Assembly: GCA_964545475.1 (NCBI GenBank)
Contig: CAZJGG010000003.1
Location: 14,143-78,142, forward strand
Length of the DNA: 64,000 nucleotides
Direction: 5' to 3'
Origin: CAZJGG01 sp964545475
GTDB taxonomy: Bacteria; Bacillota; Clostridia; Lachnospirales; JAISER01
The notes beneath the pieces are model-generated. The model worked only from the letters and a program-made list of their open reading frames with translations. It did no database searches and was not told where the DNA came from. The translations under genes and the position numbers were made by a program. Positions 53,953-63,462 of this stretch are shown here, piece by piece. Position 1 is the stretch's first letter. Each line of letters begins with the position of its first letter.

Positions 53953-55194
53953 ATGTCTGATTTAAATATTATCGGTGAAAGAGCCAAAAGTGCTTCACTT
54001 AAGCTAGGTGTTTTAAAAACCGATGAAAAAAATCAAATACTTATAAAATTGGCAGAAAAGCTTATTTCTTGCAATGCAAAAATTCTTGAAGCAAATAAAA
54101 AAGATATGGATAACGCCGTTTCTTTGTCTCCTGTTTTAAAAGACAGATTAATGCTTAATGAAAAAAGAATTGAGCAGATGGCAGAGGGCTTGCTTGCTGT
54201 AGTGCGCCTTAAAGACCCTACAGGAGAGTTTGTATCAATGGATACTTTGCCAAACGGCTTACAAATCGGCAGGAAGCGAGTACCCATGGGGGTTATTGGC
54301 ATTATTTATGAGGCTCGCCCAAACGTTACAGCGGATGCCTTCGCTTTATGCCTAAAAGCAGGAAGCGCAAGCATTTTCCGAGGCGGAAAAGAAGCAATTA
54401 ATACAAATATGGCGATTATAGAAATTTTTCAAAGCGTGCTTAATGAATTAGGATACGACAAACATTTTGTGCAGTTAATAGAAGATACTAGCAGACAATC
54501 TGCAATAGACATGATGAAGCTTAATAAATATATAGATGTTTTAATACCTCGTGGCGGAGCAGGGCTTATTCAGTCCACAATTGAAAACAGCACAATACCT
54601 GTTATTGAAACAGGGGTTGGAAACTGCCATTTATATGTAGATGAATCCGCCGATTTTAAAATGGCTCTTGATATACTTATAAACGGGAAAGTTCAGCGTC
54701 CAAGCGTTTGTAACGCACTGGAAAAACTTCTTGTTCATAAACGTATTGCGCCGGAATTTTTGCCATTAGCGTGTGAAAAATTAAAAGAGTTAAATGTTGC
54801 TGTAAAAGGTGACGTAGAGGCAAAAAAATTAGTTAATTGGCTGGAGGAAGCGGACAAGACAGACTGGGGCACTGAATACCTTGACTTGAAAATAGCTGTC
54901 AAAGTAGTAGGTGACATTAACGAGGCCATTAACCACATTAACACATACGGCACAGGGCATTCAGAAGCTATAATTACAGAAAACTATTCAAATTCCCAAA
55001 AGTTTTTAAATGAAATAGATGCGGCGGCTGTTTATGTTAACGCTTCCACACGGTTTACAGACGGTTTTGAGTTCGGGCTTGGGGCGGAAATCGGTATTTC
55101 TACCCAAAAACTGCATTCCCGGGGGCCAATGGGGCTTACTGACTTAACTACAACAAAGTTTGTTATATACGGTTCTGGTCAAATAAGGAATTAG
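53953..55194 (+). CDS. proA: gamma-glutamyl phosphate reductase
   Basis: The 413-residue enzyme reduces gamma-glutamyl phosphate to the semialdehyde. The start is the ATG at 53953, 6 nt after CGGAGG; the upstream ATG at 53911 lies within proB. Features are IYEARPNVTADA, the catalytic Cys in RPSVCNALEKLL, and GPMGLTDLTTTK near the end. The stop TAG lies in the TTAGAGC that begins an IS relic. Confidence 0.95.
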   Translation: MSDLNIIGERAKSASLKLGVLKTDEKNQILIKLAEKLISCNAKILEANKKDMDNAVSLSPVLKDRLMLNEKRIEQMAEGLLAVVRLKDPTGEFVSMDTLPNGLQIGRKRVPMGVIGIIYEARPNVTADAFALCLKAGSASIFRGGKEAINTNMAIIEIFQSVLNELGYDKHFVQLIEDTSRQSAIDMMKLNKYIDVLIPRGGAGLIQSTIENSTIPVIETGVGNCHLYVDESADFKMALDILINGKVQRPSVCNALEKLLVHKRIAPEFLPLACEKLKELNVAVKGDVEAKKLVNWLEEADKTDWGTEYLDLKIAVKVVGDINEAINHINTYGTGHSEAIITENYSNSQKFLNEIDAAAVYVNASTRFTDGFEFGLGAEIGISTQKLHSRGPMGLTDLTTTKFVIYGSGQIRN

Positions 55195-55725
55195 AGCATT
55201 TACTCAATAAATCTCTTAAAGTCTCCGATATATGAAGAAGAGTATAGTGAAGTGAAAATCGTGGTAGACATTTCAAAAACAAAACAAGCGCAAATTTTTG
55301 AACGCTGTCTTATATTTGAATAAAACTGGTTGTCAATGGCGGCAACTTCCGCATGATTTTCCAACGTATACAACTGTTTCCTCATTTTATCATCGTGCTG
55401 TGAAAATTGGATTGTGGGCAAAAGTTCTTGCATTGTTTGAAGAGAAAGAGCGAGTAAAAGCAGGAATATTCACGATACAGTCGCAGGTTGTGAATTCATT
55501 CTTGGTGTCTTTAAAAAATATCCTACATTAAAAATTGTTTGTGCTGATGCCGGATATCGTAAAACTTTCAAGGCGTATGCAGAAAAACTTGGGTTGAAAG
55601 TGGAAATAGCAGAAAAAATCAAACCTAAACAAAAGACTATGAAATCACAAAAAAATCAGCAGAAAACATGACCATTATCTCTCATTTATCAACGCTTTAA
55701 AAACGTTATTGAATACAGGCTCTAA
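55192..55725 (+). mobile_element. decayed IS5-family insertion sequence
   Basis: The relic runs from TTAGAGC at the proA stop to ACAGGCTCTAA at 55715-55725. Frameshifted pieces of an IS5-type (ISL2/IS1031-like) transposase are visible: YLNKTGCQWRQLPHDFP with TTVSSFY in one frame (from about 55312), then LKIVCADAGYRKTFKAYAEK further on (about 55520-55600). Both the DNA-binding and catalytic parts are broken by deletions. The right end matches the ends of the 165-bp palindromes. It fills the whole gap between proA and the LRR gene. Confidence 0.8.
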
Positions 55726-55759
55726 GAAGTTATGTGTCAAAAAACTAGGAGGATTGTAA

Positions 55760-58700
55760 ATGAAAAAAATCATTACTGCTTTATTAACACTGCTGGCGTT
55801 ACAAATTGCTTTTGTATACCCGGCCTATGCAGCGGAAAGTTACGACCCAGCCGTTTACGCCAAAGAAGACGTGGACATTATTAATGCAATAATTGAAAAC
55901 AACGGCTTAGGCATTACAAAAGATTCACCTCAAATCTGGGAAGAAGAAGATAATTGGTCCATAGCGTTCAACAGTGACACCCCTAAAAGAGTTAAATCGA
56001 TTAAAATTGATAACAGAGGCCTAACAGGTGTCCTTGATGTTACCGGGCTTACTAAATTGGGAAGTTTAGTTTGCGAAGATAACAATTTAACTGGAATTAA
56101 TGTTACTGGGATTAACACATTGGAAGAATTGTATTGCGAAGGAAACAGCCTGACCGAACTTGATGTTAGCAGCCTTACCAATTTGACAGCACTTTATTGT
56201 TCTAACAACCCGTTAAAAAGCTTAAAGCTTACTAATGATAAGTCCTACACAGTGACAGATACTACAAACGGCTCTATTAATTTGAATGAATTTGATTATT
56301 CCAGCTTGTCTGCAGAAATTCAAATGACACCTAACGAAGAATCCTGTTTGTTTTTCAGTCATTGGGAGTATAAGGTACCTGATTCTGATCCTGATCGCTA
56401 TTATGATGTTAATGGTAATCCTTACACTTTTGAAATTGAGAAGAACATTGAATTAACACCTAGATTTAAGCAATATGACCAAAATGACTTTAACGTTATT
56501 ATCAGCATGATAGATAACTTTGGCTTAAACGAGGATAAGAATTTGCCGAGCAGCTGGCTTTTTGTAACATGGAACGATGATGAGCAAAAAAGGGTTGCCA
56601 CACTTAGCCTAAATGATAAAAACTTGACAGGTAAGCTTGATGTAAGCACCCTCGCCAAGTTAGTAAATCTGGATTGCAGAAATAACAGCCTGACTGAACT
56701 TGATGTAAGCGGCCTTACCAATTTGGCAAATTTGTATTGTGAAAACAACCCGTTAATAAGCTTAAAGCTTAGTAATAATAAGTCCTACAAAGTAAATAAC
56801 GATACGGAATTATCTGTTAATTTAATAGAATTTGACTATGAAACGTTTACGGCAAAACTTGAAACAACTCCTGAAGTTAGGTTCAGCCATTGGACTATTG
56901 GATCAGGAGGCACTGAGGAAAGTAGTAACCCTTACACATTTGCAATTAATGCAAATATTGAATTAACCACTGTGTATAAGCCAGTATCATTTAACCAAGA
57001 AGACGTTGCTTTAATTAACGCAATAATAGAAAATAACGGCTTAGTCGCAGATAAGGATTCGCCCAAGAGCTGGGATTTTGTAGAATGGAGCAGGGAAGAG
57101 CCAAAAAGAATCACTGGACTTTACCTTTCTGATAAAAGCATGTCAGGTATTCTCGATGTTAGTGGGTTTGCCAATTTGGATTATTTGAATTGCTCTGGAA
57201 ATGGTCTTACCGAACTTAATGTAAGCGGGCTTGCAAAATTGGAGTATTTGAATTGCTCTGGAAATAAACTTACCGAACTTAACGTAAGCGGGCTTACCAA
57301 ATTGAAATTTCTACTAAGCTCTGGAATGGGTCTTACCGAACTTAATGTAAGCGGGCTTACAAATTTGCTACAAATAGTTTTTGCAAATAACAACCTAACC
57401 CATTTTGATTTAAGCGGGCTAACCAATGTGGATATTCTGGATTGCTCTGGTAACAGCCTGACTGAACTTGATGTTAGCAGCCTTGACCATTTGCTATATT
57501 TTTATTGTAAAGATAACCCGTTAAAAAGCTTAAAGATTAATAATGAAAAGGCCTACAAAGTAAATAACGAGACGGATTTATCTGTTAATTTAATAGATTT
57601 TGATTTTAACACGTTTGAAGCAACGCTTGAAGCAACCCCTGAAGAGGATTTCGACTATTGGATGATTGGAGCAGCCGATACTTCTAAAGACAACCCTTAT
57701 ACCTTTACAATTAATGAAAATATTGAATTAACCCCCGTGCTAAAGACAATTAATTATAGTAGAGAAGATGTTGCTGTAATTAACGCAATAATAGACAACA
57801 ACGGCTTAAAAGCGGTTAAGGATTCTCCACGAAGCTGGGGTTTTGCAAAATGGAACAGTCAAGAGCCAAGAAGGGTTACAGAACTTAACCTTTCTGAAAA
57901 AGACCTAACAGGTATGCTTGATGTTTCTAAACTTACCAGTTTGACAGAGTTTTATTGCCATAACAACAATTTAACTGGCCTAAAACTTACTGATACAAAA
58001 TCATTTAAAGTAAATAATGCTCAGGTTTTATCTGTTAAATTAACTGAATTTGATTATAAAACGTTTAAAGCAACGCTTGAAGCAACCCCTGCAGAAAGTT
58101 TTAAACGTTGGATAATTAATTCAGAAGAAATTTCTGAAAGCAACCCTTACACCTTTGTAATTAATGCAAACCCTGTTTTAATTGAGGCTGAACATTATAT
58201 AAATGTAACCCCAGCCGAAAAAAAGGCAGCCGCAATTGATATTTCATTCAACATTGCCGGGGATATAAAAAATTATCAGTATGCAGTGGAAATTCCTAAT
58301 AAAAAAATAATTTGGAAAAGGCTTTCAAAGAAAGATATTGCAGGGGTAGCGGTAAAAGCTGGGTATAAAATTCTGCTTTCCGAATACAAAAAGCCGGATA
58401 TTATTATTTCTTCGGTTGCTATTGCACAAAAGCATATTTCCGCTCCAAAAGCACCGTCTGCAAGCGTTAAATCTCTTTCATCTGGTGTTGCCGGAACAAC
58501 TAACCTTGTTTTTTCAAAGTATTACCCAAATTTTGAATATCAGATTGGTAAATATAATCAGCTTGACGGAACAAAATGGGAAGCTTGCCCAGAAGACAAA
58601 GTTGCACTGGAGCAAGAAGCAGAGCCTGGAGACTTAATATTTATTAGAGCAATACAAAACGAGCAATACCCAGCGTCAATGCACAACAAGGGCAGTAAAA

Positions 58701-59023
58701 CTTTAATTTCGCCAAAAATACCGGATGTTTCTGTAGAGTTTAAACCTCCAACAAAACCAAGCACTAAGCCAAATGTTGTATTAAATGATGTAGAAATTAC
58801 GGCAGGAAGCGGCGTTAACCTTAAAACACTGCAATACGCCGTTGCAAATGAAAACGCAACAACTGACGAATTAATAAACACAAAATTAACAAAATGGAAA
58901 GCAGTTTCAAGTGCTCTTATCAAAAACGTGGCTATTCCAGAAGGAAAAACTATTTATATCAGAACAAAAGCAACATCACAAACAGGTTTTTCTGAAGCAT
59001 ATAAAAAGGTATTAACTGATTAA
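55760..59023 (+). CDS. secreted modular leucine-rich-repeat protein
   Basis: The 1087-residue protein has a signal peptide ending near AYA-AES. Four modules begin at about residues 30, 236, 410 and 664. Each has a helical lead (INAIIENNGL, KDSPxSW), LRRs of about 21 residues (LTELNVSGL, LExLxCSGN), a stretch with NPLxSLKL, and a beta segment ending NPYTFxINxNIELTP. Module 3 has extra LRRs from a 63-bp tandem repeat. Residues about 812-1087 hold three degenerate beta repeats, the last with KLTKWKAV and IYIRTKATSQTGFSEA. No LPXTG or SLH anchor is seen. A binding or adhesion role is likely. Confidence 0.85.
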   Translation: MKKIITALLTLLALQIAFVYPAYAAESYDPAVYAKEDVDIINAIIENNGLGITKDSPQIWEEEDNWSIAFNSDTPKRVKSIKIDNRGLTGVLDVTGLTKLGSLVCEDNNLTGINVTGINTLEELYCEGNSLTELDVSSLTNLTALYCSNNPLKSLKLTNDKSYTVTDTTNGSINLNEFDYSSLSAEIQMTPNEESCLFFSHWEYKVPDSDPDRYYDVNGNPYTFEIEKNIELTPRFKQYDQNDFNVIISMIDNFGLNEDKNLPSSWLFVTWNDDEQKRVATLSLNDKNLTGKLDVSTLAKLVNLDCRNNSLTELDVSGLTNLANLYCENNPLISLKLSNNKSYKVNNDTELSVNLIEFDYETFTAKLETTPEVRFSHWTIGSGGTEESSNPYTFAINANIELTTVYKPVSFNQEDVALINAIIENNGLVADKDSPKSWDFVEWSREEPKRITGLYLSDKSMSGILDVSGFANLDYLNCSGNGLTELNVSGLAKLEYLNCSGNKLTELNVSGLTKLKFLLSSGMGLTELNVSGLTNLLQIVFANNNLTHFDLSGLTNVDILDCSGNSLTELDVSSLDHLLYFYCKDNPLKSLKINNEKAYKVNNETDLSVNLIDFDFNTFEATLEATPEEDFDYWMIGAADTSKDNPYTFTINENIELTPVLKTINYSREDVAVINAIIDNNGLKAVKDSPRSWGFAKWNSQEPRRVTELNLSEKDLTGMLDVSKLTSLTEFYCHNNNLTGLKLTDTKSFKVNNAQVLSVKLTEFDYKTFKATLEATPAESFKRWIINSEEISESNPYTFVINANPVLIEAEHYINVTPAEKKAAAIDISFNIAGDIKNYQYAVEIPNKKIIWKRLSKKDIAGVAVKAGYKILLSEYKKPDIIISSVAIAQKHISAPKAPSASVKSLSSGVAGTTNLVFSKYYPNFEYQIGKYNQLDGTKWEACPEDKVALEQEAEPGDLIFIRAIQNEQYPASMHNKGSKTLISPKIPDVSVEFKPPTKPSTKPNVVLNDVEITAGSGVNLKTLQYAVANENATTDELINTKLTKWKAVSSALIKNVAIPEGKTIYIRTKATSQTGFSEAYKKVLTD
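57188..57500 (+). repeat. 63-bp tandem repeat encoding LRR units
   Basis: About five units of 63 bp, each encoding one 21-residue leucine-rich repeat, begin at 57188, 57251, 57314, 57377 and 57440. The first three are very similar at DNA level (CTTACCGAACTTAA, TGTAAGCGGGCTT), implying recent expansion. Confidence 0.85.
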
Positions 59024-59024
59024 C

Positions 59025-59074
59025 TAGAGCAATTTAACAAAATATTGACAGGTGTGGAGCAGGAACAGCAAACG
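59025..59074 (+). repeat. 104-bp element, left half only (copy C)
   Basis: The sequence from TAGAGCAATTTAAC to AGCAAACG matches the first 50 bp of copies A, B and D, then breaks off into an old coding frame. It begins 1 bp after the LRR gene's stop codon. Confidence 0.8.
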
Positions 59075-59136
59075 AAGGTGAAAACATTAACCTTACAATT
59101 CATCATGTCTATGCTTTATGGAAAAAAATAAAATAG
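59074..59136 (+). pseudogene. C-terminal remnant of a secreted-protein gene
   Basis: Directly after the half repeat the plus strand reads EGENINLTIHHVYALWKKIK and a stop. The pattern resembles the end of a Listeria-Bacteroides-type beta repeat (VYALWK). The rest of the gene is absent, presumably lost with the element's second half. Confidence 0.4.
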
Positions 59137-59199
59137 GCTTTCATTTTTTATAAAATTGTGTTATCCGCCTATTATAATACTTATATTAGGAGGAAATTT

Positions 59200-59455
59200 A
59201 TGAAAAAAACTATTATTGCAGTTCTTACTTTGCTGGCTTTGCAGCTGGCACTCGTCAACAATAGTAGACATATCCGATTTAAACAATGACAGCAATGCAA
59301 TAATTGATAGGTTATTAAACACAAGGCTAACAAAATGGAGATCCCTTTATAGGCCTGTGCTTTACAATATAAAAATTAAAGAGGGCGAAAAGGTATTTGT
59401 AAGAACAAAAGCAACCTCCTCCATGGGGTTTTCTGAAGCTACGCAAGCTAACTAA
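59200..59455 (+). pseudogene. deleted paralogue of the LRR protein
   Basis: A good ribosome binding site (AGGAGG) precedes ATG at 59200. The start MKKTIIAVLTLLALQLALV matches the signal peptide of the 1087-residue protein, but that frame stops after 29 codons. In another frame the C-terminal end follows: IIDRLLNTRLTKWRSL and FVRTKATSSMGFSEA, parallel to the end of the big protein. The middle is deleted with a frameshift at the junction. Confidence 0.75.
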
Positions 59456-59464
59456 TTGTTAAAA

Positions 59465-59512
59465 AATAGAGACAAATGCCACTAAAAATGGGAGCTTTGT
59501 CTCTATTTTTTA
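59465..59512 (+). terminator. terminator after the LRR pseudogene
   Basis: AAATAGAGACAAA and TTTGTCTCTATTT form a strong stem with A- and T-runs outside, a usual bidirectional terminator. Confidence 0.85.
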
Positions 59513-59653
59513 ATTGTGAAAAAGCTGATACTAAGAACTTGCATTCAAAAACGTCTTAGCAATGTAGCGAAATGAGAAATAATAACCTTATTTTCCTCTG
59601 AAATGGTTAAAATATCGTAATCCTTAGAATGTCTGCATGATTTATTAAGCCAA

Positions 59654-59722
59654 CTAAAAGTGCAGGTTGTCTTCTATATCACGCTGGCTCATGCCCTTGG
59701 CGTACATCGCCATTATCTTTTG
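59654..59722 (-). mobile_element. IS256-family transposase fragment
   Basis: The minus strand reads IMAMYAKGMSQRDIEDNL, then a stop, the conserved N-terminal segment of IS256/Mutator transposases. Only about 20 codons remain. It is preceded on that strand by AGAGTAATTTGACAAAA, similar to the left end of the 104-bp element, so two relics are joined. Confidence 0.65.
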
Positions 59723-59732
59723 TCAAATTACT

Positions 59733-60401
59733 CTAATTGGAAACTGATTTGGACTGTATTAAAGGCATTCCTTCATAATAGGCCTCTGGGACTTTTCCGC
59801 TGAAAACGGTATTAACGAGCGAAACTTTTCTGCTGATGTAAATGTCTCTTTCTTGAATTGGGTTTACAATTTGTATATATGTGTCAATTTTTAGCCATAA
59901 CTGAAAGTTAATTTGATTTATGCCCACTGCTTCAAATTTCGTTTCATAATCTACAATTGCGTGTCCTTTTGGTAATATTGTTATTGGGTAAGAAGGACCT
60001 TTATTTGATAAAATTTGTATATTAAGTAGTGTAGCTACTGGTATTTTTATAGTTTGTTCGCCATAATTATCAAGTTCTTCGGAAATATCAACTGCAAGAC
60101 TTGAGCATAATTCATTTACTAAAACGGTATTTATTGATAATGTGTTCAACATGCCACTTTCGTCAGTTGTTTTGTTATATAAGTCTTCGGAACTTAAATT
60201 TGTTTTTTGCGTAATATTTGCTAAGGAAGTGTTTATTGTTTTATTAATTCTCGTTTTTGCAGCGTTATCAACTGCCGCTAAAACAGGAGGCAGTATTTTT
60301 GTGTCAAGGCTTAATAAAACTGATACAAAGGAACAGACACAAACACATAAAAAAATAAAAACGAACAGTTTTATGCCGAACATTTTCTTGCGGCGTCTCA
60401 T
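59733..60401 (-). CDS. yunB: sporulation protein YunB
   Basis: The 222-residue protein starts at MRRRKK (ATG at 60401, 7 nt after GGAGG). It has one N-terminal membrane span (LFVFIFLCVCVCSFVSVL) and the YunB signature region PVATLLNIQILSNKGPSYP and VGINQINFQLWLKID. In B. subtilis YunB is sigma-E controlled and needed for normal sporulation by an unknown mechanism. It is divergent from the PBP gene. Confidence 0.88.
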   Translation of the reverse strand: MRRRKKMFGIKLFVFIFLCVCVCSFVSVLLSLDTKILPPVLAAVDNAAKTRINKTINTSLANITQKTNLSSEDLYNKTTDESGMLNTLSINTVLVNELCSSLAVDISEELDNYGEQTIKIPVATLLNIQILSNKGPSYPITILPKGHAIVDYETKFEAVGINQINFQLWLKIDTYIQIVNPIQERDIYISRKVSLVNTVFSGKVPEAYYEGMPLIQSKSVSN

Positions 60402-60493
60402 AAAAATGCCTCCGGGGAAGTTAATCATTATTACATATTTTATGCGGCCTGTTCAAAAAATTGGACATTTTTCTTTATTCTTTTAAAATAATC

Positions 60494-60502
60494 TGGTATA
60501 AT
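60494..60502 (+). promoter_or_regulatory. extended -10 promoter of the PBP gene
   Basis: TGGTATAAT is a perfect extended -10 (TGn plus TATAAT at 60497-60502). The -35 region is poor, as is common for this class. A second TATAAT lies 9 bp downstream. Confidence 0.55.
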
Positions 60503-60548
60503 GGTTATAATCATTATAAAATGATTACATTTTCTAGGAGGTCAATAA

Positions 60549-63356
60549 ATGGATTATTCTTCAAATGATAATCAAAAGAAAAGAAAGGCATATAAATCAC
60601 AAAGCACAAAAGTTAAAAATAAGGCGGCGCTAATAGTATACAGAGTTTTTATTGCTGTTATTTTAATAGGTATGTTTGCTGGGGGAGGAGCTTTGGTTGG
60701 CGCATATTTAGGTGTTATTGAAAACACACCTACGTTAGAACCTTTAAAGGTTATGCCAAGCAAATACCCGTCGGTAATTTATTATCAAGACGGAACAGAA
60801 TCTGAAAGACTTAGAAGCGAGGAAAACAGAGAATACGTCTCGTTTGATAAAGTGCCCCAAAACTTAAAAGACGCTTTTGTCGCTATTGAAGACGAGCGCT
60901 TTTATGACCATAACGGAGTGGACTTAAGGGGTATGGTTCGTGCGGTATATACAAACTTAACCACCAAGAGAAAAGAAGGCGCTAGTACAATAACTCAGCA
61001 GCTTATAAAAAACAATGTTAGAAAAATTGGCAAAAACACAATGACAACAAAACTTCAAGAACAATATATGGCCATTGAATACGAGAAAAAGCTTATAGAG
61101 CAATTTGGTTCTAAAAGGGCGGCAAAAGATCATATTTTAGAGCTTTATTTAAATTCAATTAATATGCATTACAGCTTAAATGGGGTTCAAACGGCATCGG
61201 ATTATTATTTTAACAAAGATGTTAGCGAACTTACGTTGTCCGAATGCGCAGTAATAGCTGCAATTACCCAAAACCCAGCTAAAAATGCGCCTATAATGAA
61301 CCCAGAGCGCAACAGAGACAGACAAGTTAGAATCTTAGACAAAATGCTTGAGCATGAAATGATAACTGAAAGTGAATATCGGGAAGCATATGATGACGAT
61401 GTTTATTCAAGAGTTAGCCCTAAATCTAAAATTGCAGAGGTTAACAACTCTGTTCACAGTTATTTTAACGATGCAGTAATTAAAAGTGTAGTAGACGATT
61501 TAATAGAGCAATACAGCATAGGGCGGGTAGAGGCATTTAACTGGCTTTATAACGGCGGTTTTTACATTGAATCCACTCAAGACCCAAAAATACAAGCTAT
61601 TGTTGATGATGTTTTTGTGGATAACAAAAATTTCTCTCAGAAAGACTTTGAAATTGATATTCAATATTCTGCAACAATAAAAAACAGTATAACAGATAAA
61701 ACACAGAATTTTTATAAAAGCGGAACTGTTAACAAAGAAGAGGATATTCCGGCAAAAATTGAAGAGTTTAAAAACGAGCTTTTAGGCGCAAACGATACTT
61801 TAGTCATTGATAAATATATTCCGATACCTCAGCCCCAGGCAAACATGGTTGTAACAGATTTTCATAACGGTCAAGTAAAAGCGATGATTGGCGGGCGTGG
61901 AGAAAAAATGACAAACCTTGCGCTAAACCGTGCAACAGACTCTAAACGTCAACCGGGTTCTGTATTTAAGGTTTTGGCTTCCTTTGCACCATCTATTGAC
62001 TTAGGGGTTTCAACTGCGGCTACTGTTTATGACGATGCACCGTTTGAGTATAACGGATGGACAGTTCACAACTGGTACAGCGGATATAAAGGATTAAGCA
62101 CTATAAGAAGAGGTATTGAGCAGTCAATGAATATTGTAACTGTTAAAAACATGCTAGATACCGGCATTGACAATTGCTTTAAATATTTAAATAACTTTGG
62201 TTTTACAACACTTGTTGACGGAGAAATAAGAAACGGAAAAATGCATACAGACAGAACCGCCGCAACATGCTTAGGCGGTATAACAGACGGTGTAACCCAG
62301 CTGGAACTTACGTCTGCATATGGTACAATTGCAAATTTAGGCGAATATCACAAACCTATTGTTTATACAAAAGTTATAGACCACGAGGGCAAGCTTATTT
62401 TAGAAAACACGCCGGAACCAAATCAGGTTTTGAAAAAGCAATCTGCTTATATTTTAACTGACATGATGAAAGGCGTTATTACAAACGGCACTGGCGGAAA
62501 AGCTAAGTTCCAAAAAATTAAAATGCCGGAAGCAGGAAAAACCGGAACAACCACTGATGTAAAAGACTTAATGTATGTGGGTTATACCCCTTATTATGTT
62601 GCTGGTGTTTGGATTGGGTTTGATCAGCCTAAGCCTATAAAAGAAAATAACGGTTATCATATAAGCGTTTGGCGTGAAGTTATGGAAAGAGTTCATGAAG
62701 ACTTACCATATAAGGAATTTGAGCGGCCAGAAGGTATAATTTCGGCTTCAATATGTGGCGCATCTGGCAAAATGGCTGTTTCTGGGCTTTGTAGTGCGGA
62801 CCCAAGAGGAAATATGGTTAAGACAGACTTGTTTATGGCTGGGACTCAATCTTCCGATTATTGCGATATTCATGCTACCGCTTCTGTAGACGTTACTACA
62901 AACATGAAAGCAAGTGCTTATTGTCCATCGGACAGTGTTAAAAGAGTTGTGGGTATTTTAAAAACTGATGAAACTGCAAATAACGTTGATGATAAAGATT
63001 ATTATATTAACCCGGAATGGATAAATGGTCCTGTTTGCAACTACCATGGGCCTAACGCTATTAATGAACCTGTTCCGTTTCCTAAAAACTCGGAATCAAC
63101 ATCAGGGGAAGGCGCACCTCTTCCGGATTTGGGCGGCTTGACTCCCAATACACCTGGTGCAACACAAACACCTGGTGATACACAGATTGACATACCGTCA
63201 ATAGAACAGCCAAAGCCTGCAGGCACTCCTGTTCCGGCATATACGCCAAAGCCAGCTCAAACGTCACCTGCAAATGAGACTCCGCCTCCCGGTATACCTA
63301 CGCCGGATTTGCCGGGATTAACTGAGCCAGTAAGTGTAGACGGATTTCTATATTAG
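60549..63356 (+). CDS. class A penicillin-binding protein (PBP1A family)
   Basis: This bifunctional peptidoglycan synthase has 935 residues. A short basic cytosolic tail and one membrane span (about 27-50) precede the GT51 glycosyltransferase with catalytic Glu114 in EDERFYDHNGVD and GASTITQQLIKN. The transpeptidase has Ser471 in the SVFK tetrad, Ser526 in SMN and Lys664 in KTGTT. A C-terminal tail of about 90 residues is rich in Pro, Thr and Gly. AGGAGG precedes the ATG. The stop TAG is part of a TTAGAGCC element end. Confidence 0.95.
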   Translation: MDYSSNDNQKKRKAYKSQSTKVKNKAALIVYRVFIAVILIGMFAGGGALVGAYLGVIENTPTLEPLKVMPSKYPSVIYYQDGTESERLRSEENREYVSFDKVPQNLKDAFVAIEDERFYDHNGVDLRGMVRAVYTNLTTKRKEGASTITQQLIKNNVRKIGKNTMTTKLQEQYMAIEYEKKLIEQFGSKRAAKDHILELYLNSINMHYSLNGVQTASDYYFNKDVSELTLSECAVIAAITQNPAKNAPIMNPERNRDRQVRILDKMLEHEMITESEYREAYDDDVYSRVSPKSKIAEVNNSVHSYFNDAVIKSVVDDLIEQYSIGRVEAFNWLYNGGFYIESTQDPKIQAIVDDVFVDNKNFSQKDFEIDIQYSATIKNSITDKTQNFYKSGTVNKEEDIPAKIEEFKNELLGANDTLVIDKYIPIPQPQANMVVTDFHNGQVKAMIGGRGEKMTNLALNRATDSKRQPGSVFKVLASFAPSIDLGVSTAATVYDDAPFEYNGWTVHNWYSGYKGLSTIRRGIEQSMNIVTVKNMLDTGIDNCFKYLNNFGFTTLVDGEIRNGKMHTDRTAATCLGGITDGVTQLELTSAYGTIANLGEYHKPIVYTKVIDHEGKLILENTPEPNQVLKKQSAYILTDMMKGVITNGTGGKAKFQKIKMPEAGKTGTTTDVKDLMYVGYTPYYVAGVWIGFDQPKPIKENNGYHISVWREVMERVHEDLPYKEFERPEGIISASICGASGKMAVSGLCSADPRGNMVKTDLFMAGTQSSDYCDIHATASVDVTTNMKASAYCPSDSVKRVVGILKTDETANNVDDKDYYINPEWINGPVCNYHGPNAINEPVPFPKNSESTSGEGAPLPDLGGLTPNTPGATQTPGDTQIDIPSIEQPKPAGTPVPAYTPKPAQTSPANETPPPGIPTPDLPGLTEPVSVDGFLY

Positions 63357-63424
63357 AGCCTCTCTAGGAGCTAGCTTTCGATAGGTTTTCTGGCACAATT
63401 TGCGGCAAAAACCGCCGTAAATTG
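63354..63424 (+). repeat. degenerate element end plus hairpin after the PBP gene
   Basis: TTAGAGCC at the PBP stop and the following GGTTTTCTGGCACAATTT align with the left arm of the 165-bp family (compare 7410). It continues into a hairpin, ACAATTT-CGGC with GCCG-AAATTGT (about 63393-63424), which could act as terminator. Confidence 0.5.
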
Positions 63425-63462
63425 TCGCTCATAACATGAGAATTGGTCCGCAATTAAGCCGC

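Larger units (their letters stand above)
59024..59732. other. gene-decay region between the LRR gene and yunB
   Basis: Apart from the relics annotated separately (partial 104-bp repeat, two coding remnants, a terminator and an IS256 fragment), I see no intact gene. The order of fragments suggests repeated insertion and deletion. Confidence 0.6.
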
